64,000 nucleotides of DNA from Rhodotorula mucilaginosa (GCA_034406715.1 CP137873.1:682001-746000), one strand, 5' to 3'; counted from the stretch's first letter, positions 24,131 to 35,431 are shown. Notes: generated by a model from the sequence alone, not told the origin. Translations and numbers: made by a program.

Positions 24131-27100
24131 ATGCTGGCGACCCACTTGACGACAAACGTCTTTCCCCACGAATCCCGAACGCATCTGTCCACCTCGAACC
24201 GTACACACTCTCATGTCCTCAGCTCGAAAAATCTGCGCTCTCGGCCGCGTTCGACACTGTCGACGCGTTCGACGGCATCTTTCGCATCGAATTCGTCGGC
24301 AGCCTCGTTAGCCACTACGGGCGACCGAGACCGTCGTTCGGCTGCACTTCTCGACCTCGACCTGGATGACGCCACGCGCTTGTCCCTTCAGCGCGCAAAC
24401 GAAATCTTGCGGGCGAGTGAGCGGGCTCGCGAGAAGGACAAGCACAGATCCGCCACCTCCCTGCGCTGGCGCGACCCGCTCCTCGTCGGCCAAGCGTCTC
24501 CGACCGCTCGTCGGACCGAACAACTCGCGTCCGAGGACGACGACGACGAAGCTGAAAGGCTCTGCGAGGCGGCGCCTGCAGATGCTGCATCACGTCATGC
24601 GCAGCGGCGGACCGTGCGCCGCTTCCGCCCGAAGCAATTCTTGCTCAAAGCCTCCTCTCCGAAAGAGAGCAGCGTTCACCCCATCATCAGCTCGCCGCGA
24701 GCTCTAGCACCCTCGCCACCTCGTCAGCCGTCGCTCGCCCACGGCGTCACTCGAGGGCGCGTCGCCGGCGGTTCGCTCACCCACGGCGTCGTTGGAGGGC
24801 GCGTCCCCGTCAGAGACCGCTCGCCGAGCCAGAAACCCGTCGAAAGATCGTCGGTCGCTCTTGCATCTCTGCGCGCGGACGATCTGCACCTCGCCTCTCA
24901 CTTCGTCCGTCCGTCGGCGGAAACCTCCGCGCCACCCGCCGCATGCGGTGTCGCCTCTTCAAGCTCCGATGCAGCCTGCCGAAACAACCCTCACCTCTCG
25001 AATGACGCATCGTCGATCAATCACGCCACGGGCGGAGGCTTGAAATCGCTCCGCAATAGGTTCGGACGCCGCGCGACCAAGAAAGCACCGGACGCTAAAC
25101 TGGTCCGCCAGAAAACCAGCCTGGCGAGCCTCTTCGGCTTCGGCAGCACGACAGAAGAGAGCTCGGCTTCCGACAGTCGCCGTCCGCAAGGAGCGACTCT
25201 ACGAAACGCCAATATCTCGAGCAGCGAGACGAGCGGCCACCGTCCTTCGACCAGCGTTAGCTCCTACGCACCATCCTCCAGCACGAGTGGCTCTTGTCTC
25301 GCCTCTAGCGGCTCATCTCGATTCCGATTCTTCCGCGCCCGCGGCCAGCGGAACCCTGACGCGAGTCAACGCGCGTCGGAAGACTCGCATCGCAATCGCT
25401 CCTCGCCGGGAATCCCCACCTCGCGTATTTCCGGACCCATCCCGCTTTCACCGGCTCGGCGTCAACCGCTCGCAACGACATCCGCGTCGGAACTTTCCCC
25501 GAGCTTGCCTATACGGGAGGCAAGTACGTGGAAGGCCCGCATCGGTCGCGCGATTCAGGGCAAGAACGTCGCGGCAAAACGGGCCCTCTTCGAGAAGCAA
25601 GTTGCAGGTCCCGAGGCGATGTCGGCGTCCACCTCGGCTGGTGAGTAATCCCTTTGCCTCGGATACCTTTGATCTCTGAGTGAAAACTGATTGTGTGGCC
25701 TGTTCGCAGCTGATACGCAGGATTTGACTCTTCGACCGATCGCTCGAGCGGAATTTCGCGACGCTACACCGGGCTACCCCCCTTCCCCCAAAGCGTTCAA
25801 TTCCAACGGCATCGAGGGCTCGATGAACAGTCGAACGGCACATGACGCTCAAGTCAAAGCTAGAGCTGCGGCCTTCGATGCGCTTGCGATTCAGTCGCCA
25901 GTACGTCGAGTACGTCCGCGATCGAACGGCGTCCGCTCGCCTGTCTCGGCGCCGCATCGCGCCCCGAATTCTCCGACATCAGCTGGGAGCCCACAGAAGG
26001 ACGCTCGTGGGCTACCCGCTCCCTTTGATGCCAGCCTCGTGCGGAACGGCAGTCCGAAGAAACCCGCACTCGGGCCCGAACATGCGAATCTCTTCCAGCA
26101 CGGTCGGACCGCAACGGGTCCGATCAACCGAGTACGCGGAGCGACGTCGGACCTCGCCGAGCTGCTCGGCGGATTTGAAGACACCCAAGACCTCAACGCC
26201 TCGCCTCGCAAGTTCACGTCCGGCCACGCACCTCTCCCCGGAGTCGACGTGCCCGGCGACCTTCGCAGCCTCATTTCCGAGGTCGACGAGCGGCTCACCA
26301 TTCAGCTAGATGACATGGCTGGGCTGGGCTTTGCGGATGAGCCCACCATGTCGTCCTTCACATCTTCCTCGTCGTCGTTGTCGTCGTCTTCCTCTTCAGA
26401 CGACGACGCTCTCCAAGGCGTCGACCACTTTCTTCACGCTTCGCGCGCCGTTCCGGGACCGCCTCCGCACTTCTTAGCGCCACCCTGCAGCCACACGACC
26501 CAATTCTCGAGCGACGACGGCGATCCGACTCGAGCGTTCGAACCTACGAGTTCGTCTTTCGAAGGGCACTGCTCGTCCGCCGCCGCCGCGTTGCGCAAAA
26601 TGCTCTCGACCGATGCAGGCGAGGGTGGCGGATCTCCGCCGGCTTCGGCGACTCTCCGAGGGTTTGCTGCGCAGCCGTCAGCAACTCTTCGGTCGTTCCA
26701 TCTTTGGGGCGGCGCGAACGGAACCACAGACCGGTCGCCGCCCGATGGCGCTGGCGACTTCGTCAGGCCCAGTGTACGTCGATCATCTCTCGCCTTGATT
26801 CAGAGGTGAGATTTCTGTACTGACGTGGACGACGGAGCAGGCCGGCGAGAAGATGTTCGAGCTCGACGAGACCGTGCCGTTGTCGCCTTTGGTCTCGGGA
26901 TCGTCCCCCGCAAGGTCTTTGCGGCTCAGTGTACAACGCGGCTACGTACCGGAGCGCCAGCCGGAGTCGCCGTCTCCGCTTCCGTCTGGAGGCTGGCACC
27001 CACGAAACTCGCTGTCGCGATACTCGCAGGATCATCACGCCGGAGGAAGCCGGCACAGTCGCGGCAGCGAGTCAATTTCGGCCCTTTCTCTCAGTTCATC

Positions 27101-28462
27101 GGAGCAAAGCATGTCGCAAGATGTGACGGAGTGCTCTCTCGCGCTCAGCTTGCAGTCGACCGAGCTGAGTATCTCCTCCGTCCTGTCTTCGCCATGCCCA
27201 GCGCCCCGACAGCGACGCGTGCCGATGCTCACCGGTCATGGCGAGCGTCGTTTTAGCTTCCGCCTCTCTCTCGACAAGATCCAGGACGAAGATTCTCAGA
27301 AGGTTGATGAGCAAGGTCCAACCCACTGCGAGGGTGAATCCGAAACCACAGTCGATCCCGTCCAAGCCGTCGCGGTCGCTCCTGCCCTCGCACGCAGGCA
27401 CGAGAGCGGCCTACATCGCGCAACGAGTCCGTCGTCGCCTCGGTCTCCGTCAGGACCTTCCGAAGAAGTCGCCACCATCGAGGAGTCGCCGTCCTCGCTC
27501 TCGGCTCCAGATCCGCAGTCGACTCGTCGGATGGAATCGCTCCGATTGTACTGTTTGCTTGCACATGAAGCCGACATGGCGATCAAGCGAAGCTTGGTCG
27601 TTTGGCCAGATACGGAGTTCTCGCGCGAGATGGTTGCTCGTGCGTCAGAAGAACCTTTTCAGTTTTCAAGGTACTGGCTGACGATCACGATGCTCCTGCA
27701 GGTTTCCTAGCTCCACGCACCTACTTTGGCATCCTCAAATTCCTCCGCTCTTCACTTCGTCTTTTCCCTTCGGCGCCGTCCAGCGGATGTTTTCCCGCCG
27801 CTTTTTCGGATTCACCGTCTCCACTCGTCTCAGACACCTCCGACGTTCCCGCGACCACGTTGCAAGTCCTGCAGACGTCCAAAGCTAGGCGGATGCCCGG
27901 GAGCGACGACGCGCATAGTGCGGCAGCGCCTCTGATGGACGTCGGCAAATCGTCGAAGTCCGCGAGTCGGTCTTTGCGCACCGCTTTGCTGGAAAAGTCC
28001 GCCAATGCGCCGATTGCCAGCGGAGCAGGACTTCACAAAGCTGCTCGGCTTGCCGCTCATGGCGGCGAGGAGAACGCGCCTTCACCCTTCACAGCGCTTC
28101 CGCCACGCCTCAAGATGCGCCGCCCTTCCGGGCTGGCCAAATGCGACACCCACCTTCCTTGGTGACAAGGTCACTCGGCGCCGACAAGGCCAGTTTGACG
28201 CTGCGATGCGGAGACTTGAAGGGTGCGGTGCTCCGGAGGAGCAAAGGAGCGGGGGCGAGACGGACGATACGGGCGTGCTCGAGGCGGAGGGGGAGGCAAC
28301 CGGGGAACTGTCTTTCTCTCCGTGAGTGCCTGTCTGCCTGCGCGTTGACTTTTTCTGGAGAGTACCTTGCTGACTGAGGGGACTCTATGGTACAGCTCCC
28401 CTCGCACCACGAACCTCCGGCCTCGTGCCCGGCCGAGAACGGCGCTCTCGATGATCCGATAG
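24131..28462 (+). CDS. Ser-rich, largely disordered protein of unknown function
   Basis: I do not recognise this family. The first exon (24131 to about 25640) starts MLATHLTTNVFPHESRTHL and is Ser/Arg/Pro-rich. An imperfect tandem repeat near 24728-24810 encodes SLAHGVTRGRVAGG followed by SLTHGVVGGRVPV. The second exon contains ELLGGFEDTQDLNASPRKF and an acidic poly-Ser tract near 26355-26410. The intron at 26774-26840 (GTACGT donor) joins PS to AGEKMFELDETVPLSPL. A later exon gives the best-ordered stretch, RMESLRLYCLLAHEADMAIK to APRTYFGILKFLRSSLRL. Between about 27918 and 28020 the best coding frame changes, so either an atypical intron or an indel lies there. The frame from 28021 continues to 28321 and splices to a short last exon ending 28462. 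An alternative end is the stop at 28163-28165. The 3' part is uncertain. Confidence 0.55.
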
Positions 28463-29072
28463 AGAGACGAGACTCTTTCCGGTGTAGTCTCCGTCCCTTC
28501 CCCTTTACTGTAAACAAAAGATTGAGTTGTTCACTCATGCCCGTGTGCATCTCATGGTCCTTGAAAGAGCTTCTTGCGAGAACGTGCTGAGCGCGGGAGA
28601 GCAGGACCGGCAGGGTCAATCGGAGATGTTTGCAACCCATTCTGGAATTGCTCGGTGGCTGCGAAAGTTGTCCCCTTCTAAGCGACTTTGGGTCTCTACA
28701 TCAAGTCCAGTCCACTTGGTGAAGCGGGGGGGAGACAACGCGCCGAGGATTACCAGGGCTCGCTGGCCGGATTTCTCCCATCATGCACTAGCCGGGCCGA
28801 TACAGGACCCCGCAGGGACCGACTCGGATTCCGGTGCCGTTTCGACCTCTCGGGACGCCGGCGCCGGCGCCTTTGCGCGAGTGCTCGAACTGAATTGTTG
28901 TGCGGAAGTGGCTCGGCGTTAGATTCTGTCGAGCGTTGGTTCGAGAGCAGGCTGTGGATGGTTAACCTTGGCGGTTAGAGTACCGCGGGGAGGGCTTCCA
29001 CAGAGTCAAAGTACTTACAAGTGCGCCTCAGACGGGAGGGACGGGGCGAGTTGCACGCGCGAGTCCTCTTGA
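28463..29072. other. Region between Ser-rich gene and DPM2, including a probable DPM2 3' UTR intron
   Basis: This holds the 3' flanks of two convergent genes. On the minus strand, 29018-28952 looks like a canonical 67-nt intron (GTAAGT donor, CTCTAACC branch site, TCCACAG acceptor) downstream of the DPM2 stop. No further coding gene was recognised. Confidence 0.45.
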
Positions 29073-29595
29073 TCAACGCCGCTTTTTCCTCCTCGGGTCC
29101 TTCTGTGCCATGGTGCGGGCAGACGCGTTGCGGCGGCCATGACCACTTCCAAAGAACAAGGTGGCGCCATTTTTGTGCGCGGTCTCGATGAGGACGAACC
29201 CGGTGAGCATGGCGACGAAGCAGAGTCCGACGAGGATGACGAGAGCTGCGATGCGGATTGCCCACTCTCTCGGGAGGGGAAACAGGGCGAGCAAGGGTGA
29301 CGAGTCGGGGAGGAAGGGCTGCAGGTCGTAAGGGCGAATCAGCACGCTGCCTTGAGAAAGGCGAGCAGCTGGACTGACGGTCAAGAGGGTCCAGCAAGTG
29401 TAGTAGCCAAAGCTGGATACCGTGCAGACCAAGCCGATCGCTGTTCAGGCCCTTTACTAGGTAAGCTTTCCGAGTGCCCCAAGGCTATAGCGACTCGTGG
29501 GTAGACGGACCTCCGAGAGTGTGGTCGTCGAGATGAGAGAAGCGAGACGGCTGCGGTTTGTGCCGATTCCGGTCGAGTTGCCAGTGGAGGGGCAT
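29073..29595 (-). CDS. DPM2: Dolichol-phosphate-mannose synthase regulatory subunit Dpm2
   Basis: Dpm2 is a small ER membrane protein that holds and stabilises the Dpm1 catalytic subunit, which makes dolichol-phosphate-mannose for N-glycans, O-mannosylation and GPI anchors. The spliced protein shows two hydrophobic hairpin spans, AIGLVCTVSSFGYYTCWTLL and WAIRIAALVILVGLCFVAML. They flank the family motif (YYT...W, FLPDSSPLLALFPLPRE). Proposed exons are 29511-29595, 29379-29440 and 29073-29318, with introns of 70 and 60 nt; all joints keep frame. The N-terminal exon (MPLHWQLDRNRHKPQPSR) is longer than usual and is the least certain part. The tail is also extended and ends KKRR, which fits an ER dilysine (KKxx) signal. 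It is divergent from the thioesterase gene. Confidence 0.82.
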
Positions 29596-29773
29596 AGCGT
29601 GAGTTTCAGTCAGCTCGACCGTCCAGGCGGTTCCTTGCTCTCCGCTGTGTTGGGCAGAGTGAGCAAGATGAAGCCAAGTCTCCGACTCGTTGTTGTGCTG
29701 CTTCCTTCCGCCGCTCCTCGCTGGATGAGCAGAGTGATTAGCCGATTCGCTATACCTTCACGTACTGCTACCA
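29596..29773. promoter_or_regulatory. Shared divergent promoter region (DPM2 / thioesterase)
   Basis: 178 bp lies between two divergent start codons, so this probably acts as a bidirectional promoter. No specific factor site was recognised. Confidence 0.45.
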
Positions 29774-30773
29774 TGTCTCTACCGCAGCAGCGGCTCTCCC
29801 TCGTCTCGTCTCACCTCGCTTCGACTCCTGCCCCACATGATGGCCGACGACCGGCTACCTCGACCGCAGCCACAGCGCCGCAAGGAGTCGAAGCCTCTCG
29901 CCAAGCCACACCAGAGACAGCCAGCGACCCGGCGCCGAATTCCGGACTCCGGAAAGCGAGGCCGGCGGCGCCGACAGTGGACCAGTATCGCTTCTTCCTC
30001 CCGTTCCAGACGAGCAAGTTCCTGCCCACCTCGATGATGTTCGCAAAGAGGGGAAGCTGCTGACATCCCCTGTACTTGTAGGGTGGGCCGATAACGACCA
30101 GGTGAAACGCGAGCTCCGATCCCTTTCCACTCCTCGCCGGCTGACCGTCTCGATCCCGCTTCTCAGTACTCGCACGCGAACAATGTCGTCTACTCGCTCT
30201 ATTTCGACAGCATCACCAACTTCTACCTGGTGAGGCTTCGTCTCAAAAGTGCGCAAGAGCTGCGCCGCGACTTGCGCGCTGACTCGCATCTTCCCTCCCT
30301 CGCCCGCCTGCACCGTGACACCTCAGATCAACCACGTCCCCCGTCCGACACCGACCTCGCCGCCCCCGCTCGGCTTGATCGTCTCGTCCTCGACCGCGTA
30401 CGCTTCTTCCGTCGCTTATCCTTCGCCCGTGATCGCCGCTTTGGGCGTCTCGAGCCTCGGCAAGTCGAGCGTCACCTGGCGAGTCGCCCTCTTTGAGGGC
30501 GAGTACGTCGACCCTGCATCGTCGTCGTCGTCGTCGGCGGCGTCAGAAGAGACGAGCAGTCTGGCGGGGTGGACGCTTCAAGATGTCATGAGCGGGAATG
30601 GAGGAGTGGGGCGACAGGTCCGACTCAAGAGCAGTGGCGGAGAACCGCCGCGCGCCGCTGCGTACGGAGACATGGTCCACGTGTTTGTCGATCCCGAGTC
30701 GAGGCGACCGCTCCCGGACGGCATGGATCCCGCCCTGCGAGCGGCGCTTCAGAAGCTGCAAGTGAAGCAATGA
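29774..30773 (+). CDS. Hotdog-fold acyl-CoA thioesterase-like protein (4HBT superfamily)
   Basis: Members hydrolyse acyl-CoA thioesters; the substrate here is unknown. The ATG at 29774 starts a Ser/Thr/Pro/Ala-rich leader (MSLPQQRLSLVSSHLASTP) that could target mitochondria. The conserved core is RFFLPFQTRWADNDQ, then YSHANNVVYSLYFDSITNFY, containing the Asp/Asn-rich hotdog motif. It continues with SSSTAYASSVAYPSPVIAAL, GVSSLGKSSVTWRVALFEGE and a last strand AAYGDMVHVFVDPESRRPLP. The motif is assembled from three exons: exon 1 ends at 30013 before a GCAAGT donor (GC-AG intron 30014-30081), a 20-nt microexon (30082-30101) encodes GG|WADNDQ, and exon 3 is 30167-30229. The last exon is 30327-30773. 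The acidic poly-Ser insert (ASSSSSSAASEETSS) is probably a loop. Confidence 0.82.
30014..30081 (+). other. GC-AG intron in the thioesterase gene
   Basis: The donor is ACGA|GCAAGT, the strong form typical of GC introns. The acceptor is CTTGTAG, with a GCTGAC branch-like site before it. It is 68 nt long. Splicing restores FQT-RWADNDQ, the conserved family motif, which no nearby GT donor achieves in frame. Confidence 0.7.
30082..30101 (+). other. 20-nt microexon (WADNDQ) in the thioesterase gene
   Basis: Between acceptor CTTGTAG and donor CAG|GTGAAA only 20 nt remain. With one upstream base they encode RWADNDQ, the active-site-side motif of this hotdog family. Frame is kept at both joints. Confidence 0.7.
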
Positions 30774-31447
30774 GCGGTGAGGCAAATGGGCGACTTTCCA
30801 CCTCCTGCGAACGAAGTGCGACGTCTGACGGGAACGGCAGGAGTGAATGTTTCGTGCGGGAATAGAGCGTAGCTGGAACGCGTAACGACGCGAGGATGCA
30901 TGGGCCGGACGGAGCTGTTCAGGCAGGAGAGACCGTGTGCCCGCCCGTGCGAAGTATGAGGGAGCAAGCATTGCAGAGTAATCAGCGGGATAGCTACGTC
31001 GCTGGACCATGCGGGTTCTTGTGCCTGTTGCGCGTGTTGCGTGATGCAAGGACGAGGGTCAGCCTCCGTGCTCAAAACGACCGCGTCGCCTCTCTCTCGG
31101 CGCGCGCGCGCACACACACACGCGGTGCAAGTCCACGGTGGGGGGGGATCAAGAATCAGGCTAATAGGAAACGTGTTGGGCTAGAGCCCTGAAGGCGCCA
31201 TCCACCGTGAGGTGTAAACGCTCAAGTGTCTTTGAAATTGATTGTAGACAAGGTCTCGTCCTCTTCGACCCCCTCCCGGGTGTGAATATGTGGGTTTGTT
31301 GGATGTGCGCGCGCACGCGAGAGAGAACACGCGTCGAGAGTAGGGGGAACGTACGCTTCGTTTCTGATGTTGTGTGACGACAAGAAGTGAGCGGAGTGAA
31401 GCCAACCTGCGACTCGACCTCTTGGACCCGACTCGCTCACGCTGCAA
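30774..31447. other. Intergenic thioesterase to RTP1, with alternating purine-pyrimidine tracts
   Basis: 674 bp without a gene. It holds a 25-nt (GC)n(AC)n tract at 31100-31124 and a second alternating tract at 31303-31319. An inverted repeat of about 8 bp lies around 31133-31140 and 31202-31209. It serves as the 3' flank of the thioesterase gene and the promoter of RTP1. Confidence 0.5.
31100..31124. repeat. Simple alternating (GC)n(AC)n tract
   Basis: A run of 25 strictly alternating purines and pyrimidines, the sequence type most prone to left-handed Z-DNA under negative supercoiling. It lies about 320 bp upstream of the RTP1 start. Confidence 0.8.
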
Positions 31448-34400
31448 ATGAGCTCAACCGCGTCGAGGCCGCCTCCGAGCGAGCTGAGATCCCGCCTGGA
31501 CCATGCTGCTATCCTGCTCGGTCTCGCACAGCCTCGAAGCAGCGGAGGAGGAGGAGCAGCAGCCGCACCTCGACCCGCTCACCTCGCTCACTTGTTACGA
31601 GATCGCCTCGACGCGTACCATGCAGCGACGGCACACGATGAGGAGGTGACAGCGCTAGATGAGCGATCCCTACAAGTACAGACTGGTTCCGAGGCTCTCA
31701 CGGCGCTCGAGCGGATCGCAACCGTGGTCGGTGTTCCTTCGGCCGCTTCGTCATCTTCGTCCAAACCTGCCGCCGCACCACCACCACCACCGCCTTTGTT
31801 CGGCGCACGAGACACCAAAGTACTCGGTATGCTCGGCGGCGTCATTGGGAAATGGGCGCTCCTCGAACCAGAGTCACCAAAGTCGAAACCAGCACCACGG
31901 CGGCAGCAGGAACCCAAGATCGTCGAGATCTCACCCGCAGACGAGCAGCAGGAGGCGGAGGAGGAGGAACGGAAACCTGAGCGGATCGTGGAACGGTGGT
32001 CAAATGCCGAGCGCGTGCTGCGAGCGCTCGGCTTTACGCACTCCGCGGCGGCTGAGCGGCGGTCCGACGGCGAGAAGCAACTCGTCGCGATTGTCCTCCC
32101 GCAACTACTCGCTCCGCTCGTACGAACCCTGGTCGAAGTCTCGATCTCGACAGATGTCGTCGACATCAGTTCTAGCGCCACTTCGCATCTCCAACTCGTT
32201 TTTGGAAGGTATGCCTTTCTCCTTCTCCCAAACCGCCCGCTCTGCAATGCAACTTTGGAATCCCGTCACGTCGCGACAAGCCGTTGACGGTCGAGAGCGT
32301 CTCGTGATCACAGCATACAAACCGCTACCGTCATCTCGACCCTGCTCTCCCTGCTCCCTTCGGTCCCGCCGGCGTCGCCATTGCGGAAAGCCTTGACGGC
32401 GCAACTGTCGGCGCAGCTCGTGCGCCCGACCGGCGTCCGCGCGCTCCTGCTCGTCCTCGTCGGGAGTGGCGCTGCGAGCGGCGGTAGCGACGACGATGTC
32501 GACGTCCGCAAGCTCGAGATGATCCGCCGCGTCGTCGAGACGAGGCCGGAAAACGTACCAGAGGAGGTGAGCTTTTATACATTCCCTCGACGATCTCGAC
32601 CCCTGGGCTGACACAAGCCTTGTGCCGGAAAGACCTACTTCCGGAACGTAGTCGAACAAATGCTCGCCATCTTGCGTCTCGCCGCCGGATCGAGCGTAAC
32701 TTTGACGCTCGAGTCTCATGCCGCCAACAAGGGCAAGGCGCCCGCCGCTCCGCCGACGAGCGTTCCGATCCTAATCATTCGCGCGACTTGTTACCTGCTC
32801 GCCCATTTGCTTATTCGGACGCCACCGTCGTCGTCGTCGTCGCAGCGGAAGGAGAAGCAGGAGGAGGACGTCGCCCGTCGGATCGTCCGCGAAGCGTTGC
32901 ATCAGCCACTCCTTCCCAACTCTGTCCCTCCCGCCGCTCAACACTCTCTCGAACCGGACGCGCTTGCGACACACCTCTCCCTCCTCTCCCTCCTGAGCAT
33001 CTATGCTCCTCCCATCCCGAATTTCCTCGCCGCCCTCCTGCAGCCGATCCTGGCCCCGCTTCTCTCCCTCCTCTCTCATCTCGCCCACCCACCACTGATC
33101 GTCTCGAACCCGACTCCGAGAGCCGATGCGCTTCGCGGGATCATCCACGACGAAGCCGACGCCCTCGTGAAAACCCTGGCAAAGGGACTCGCCGGCGCGG
33201 AATCGGTGCTCGCTTTCGCGGGGGCAGTCGCACGGTGGGAACTCGGTGACGAATTTGGTCGTCGACCCTCCTCCAGCAGTCAGGATGAGCAGGATACCGA
33301 CGCTACACGGTGGAAATGGCGATGGACCGAGGAAGGTCTCCCGTCGTTGCAGAAAACGACGGATCAAGAGGAGGCAACCGGAATGGAGGCGGACGACATG
33401 GCGCAGTACTCGCCCGAGGATGTCGACGACCTCATCAGTTCTGCCCTCTCTCCTGTCGACATCCCCTTCATCGTCGAGCTGCTCAAGTCCGTCGACCGCA
33501 AAGACCTCTCGGCCGGACTCCTCCTCCGATGGCTCGACGAACTCCAGACGTTGCGATCCGACTTGTCGTCCTTCGCGAACGGGTCGGGAGGCGCGAGACG
33601 AGCAGTCACGCGACTCCAACTCGTGTTGCAGATGGTGGAACACCTCGACGCGCAAGAAATCCTCAAGGACCGACCGAAGGAGATCATTGCGTTCGTCGCG
33701 CACGCGCTCGATGTCGATGTCGACGGAGACATCGGCACCGCCGACCCGGGTGAGAAGCCCACATCACCGTCTGTTCCGCTCTCCGGACTCGCGGGACTCA
33801 AGGTTGCGGAGCATGATCTGGACCCGGAAGCACGGTCTGGCATCGGCGCCGCAGACGAGGAAGAGCAGGACTCGGGGCTCGGGACCGGGCTCGGGAAGGA
33901 CGAGATGGCCTTGACGGCGCTCACGCTGCTGTTGGCCGTCCTCGAGGGTGAGCTCGCGAGAATCTCATCATCACGAGGAACACCCGCTGACACTTCCCTC
34001 TTTTTCTCTCGGGTCGCCTCCCATCAGCCGATCCTGAACTCGATATGAGCAACACGCCGCTATTAGCCGTGGTATACTCTCAGCTGGACGCGTTGGCTCA
34101 GAGTACAACCTCGGCACTCATTCCGCCTCTTGCCCGCGAAGCAAGGATGGTCCTCTCTCTCCGCCGCGCATCAAACTCGTTCGCCACTCCGGCTGGTCAA
34201 GACGACTCGGCAGATCCGCTCGCCGCCTCGCGGGCCAAATACCGCGAGGCTCTCAAGCTTTTGCAGGACCCGCTCCTACCCGTTCGGGCGCAGGGGCTTA
34301 CGGTCCTCCGATCGCTGGTCTTGGACCGTTCGACCGCCCTCCTCTCGACGGACCCGGCCCTCTTGCCCGCCGTTCTCGACATCTTCGTCCAAGCCATCGA

Positions 34401-35431
34401 GGAGGAAGACTCTTTCTTGTACCTCAACGCCGTACAAGGTCTTTCGAGTCTCGTCGACGTGTTTGGAAAGCAAGTCGTCGGTCGGCTGCTCGAAGTCTAC
34501 ACCGGCGCGAGGAAAGGAGACCGCGAACCTCGGCCGGTCGGGACTGGCGAGGCTGGGCAGCGCGAACTCGACAAGCGGTTGCGGATCGGCGAAACCCTGG
34601 TGCAAGTTATCCAGCGCGCAGGCGAAGCGCTGGCGGTCCTCGGTAAGTGCCTTTGCTTTCGCCCGCTCGGATGAAGCTGATGGAGGTCGAAGCGCAGCCA
34701 ACGATCTCATACCGCCACTCATGCTCGTTCTCCGAATTCCGACGTTGCCGATACCGCTTCGAGCTTCCGCGATCACGATTCTGGCGACAGCGGTCGAGAC
34801 CGCACCGACTGCGTTTGTACCGTTTGCCGAAGTCTTGACCGAGGCGTGCGTCACGCTCCTCAGCGTCGAGACGGTACCCCTCGCACCGCGCACGCAGGCG
34901 TTGCCTTCAAAATCGGCACCAGCAGCCGAGCCGTCTCCGACCCGGGTTCTCATCCAGGAGGTGGACGACGACAGTTCTGATGAAGACGAGTCGTTACTCC
35001 GACACGCCTCGACATCGCCGCAAGTCGAGAATCGCCCTCGCAAACCGGAGGAGATGCCCGATCCGATCGCCGCGCCTGCCAGACATCCGACGCTGCGGAG
35101 AGCAGCGGCCGTCTTCCTCGGCTCGCTCATCCGGACCTTGTCACGGCTACAGCGCGAGCAGCGCGAAGCGGAGGAGAAGAGGGCTTGGCAGTCGGCAGAG
35201 GCCCGTCTCGAGGGCAGCGGTGCTTCTATCCGGATGCCTTTCCACGCCGGCGGGAGCGGTGCGGACTTTACCCTCCGTCCGCGCGGCAACACCGGCCAAG
35301 CTCAGAGCTACGTCAGCCCGGAGCAGCTCGTGCGGGCTCGGACAGTGCTCCGGTACTTGTCCGAGACCGACGAAGATGCTCTCGTTCGCGACCAAACCGC
35401 GACGGTCTTGCACGATCTTCAGAGCATGTAG
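31448..35431 (+). CDS. RTP1: Rtp1/TANGO6-like RNA polymerase II assembly and nuclear import factor
   Basis: Yeast Rtp1 helps assemble RNA polymerase II in the cytoplasm and bring it into the nucleus; metazoan TANGO6 is the orthologue. About 1,200 residues of HEAT-like helical repeats. Exons run from MSSTASRPPPSELRSRLDHA through VIGKWALLEPE, RLDALG-type helices, SIQTATVISTLLSLLPSVPP, ETYFRNVVEQMLAILRLAAG and SPVDIPFIVELLKSVDRKDL. The conserved C-terminal RTP1 domains follow: SRAKYREALKLLQDPLLPVR, QGLTVLRSLVLDRSTALL and EEEDSFLYLNAVQGLSSLVD. The last block is HPTLRRAAAVFLGSLIRTLS with RARTVLRYLSETDEDALVRD. Introns (about 32212-32308, 32568-32634, 33947-34027, 34644-34698) preserve frame. The stop is convergent with the next gene, 161 bp away. 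Confidence 0.87.

Noticed and set aside
28005-28020. ATG at 28005 as the start of a separate small gene
   Set aside because: No promoter space or separate 5' structure is seen, and the downstream frame is more simply the last part of the Ser-rich gene.
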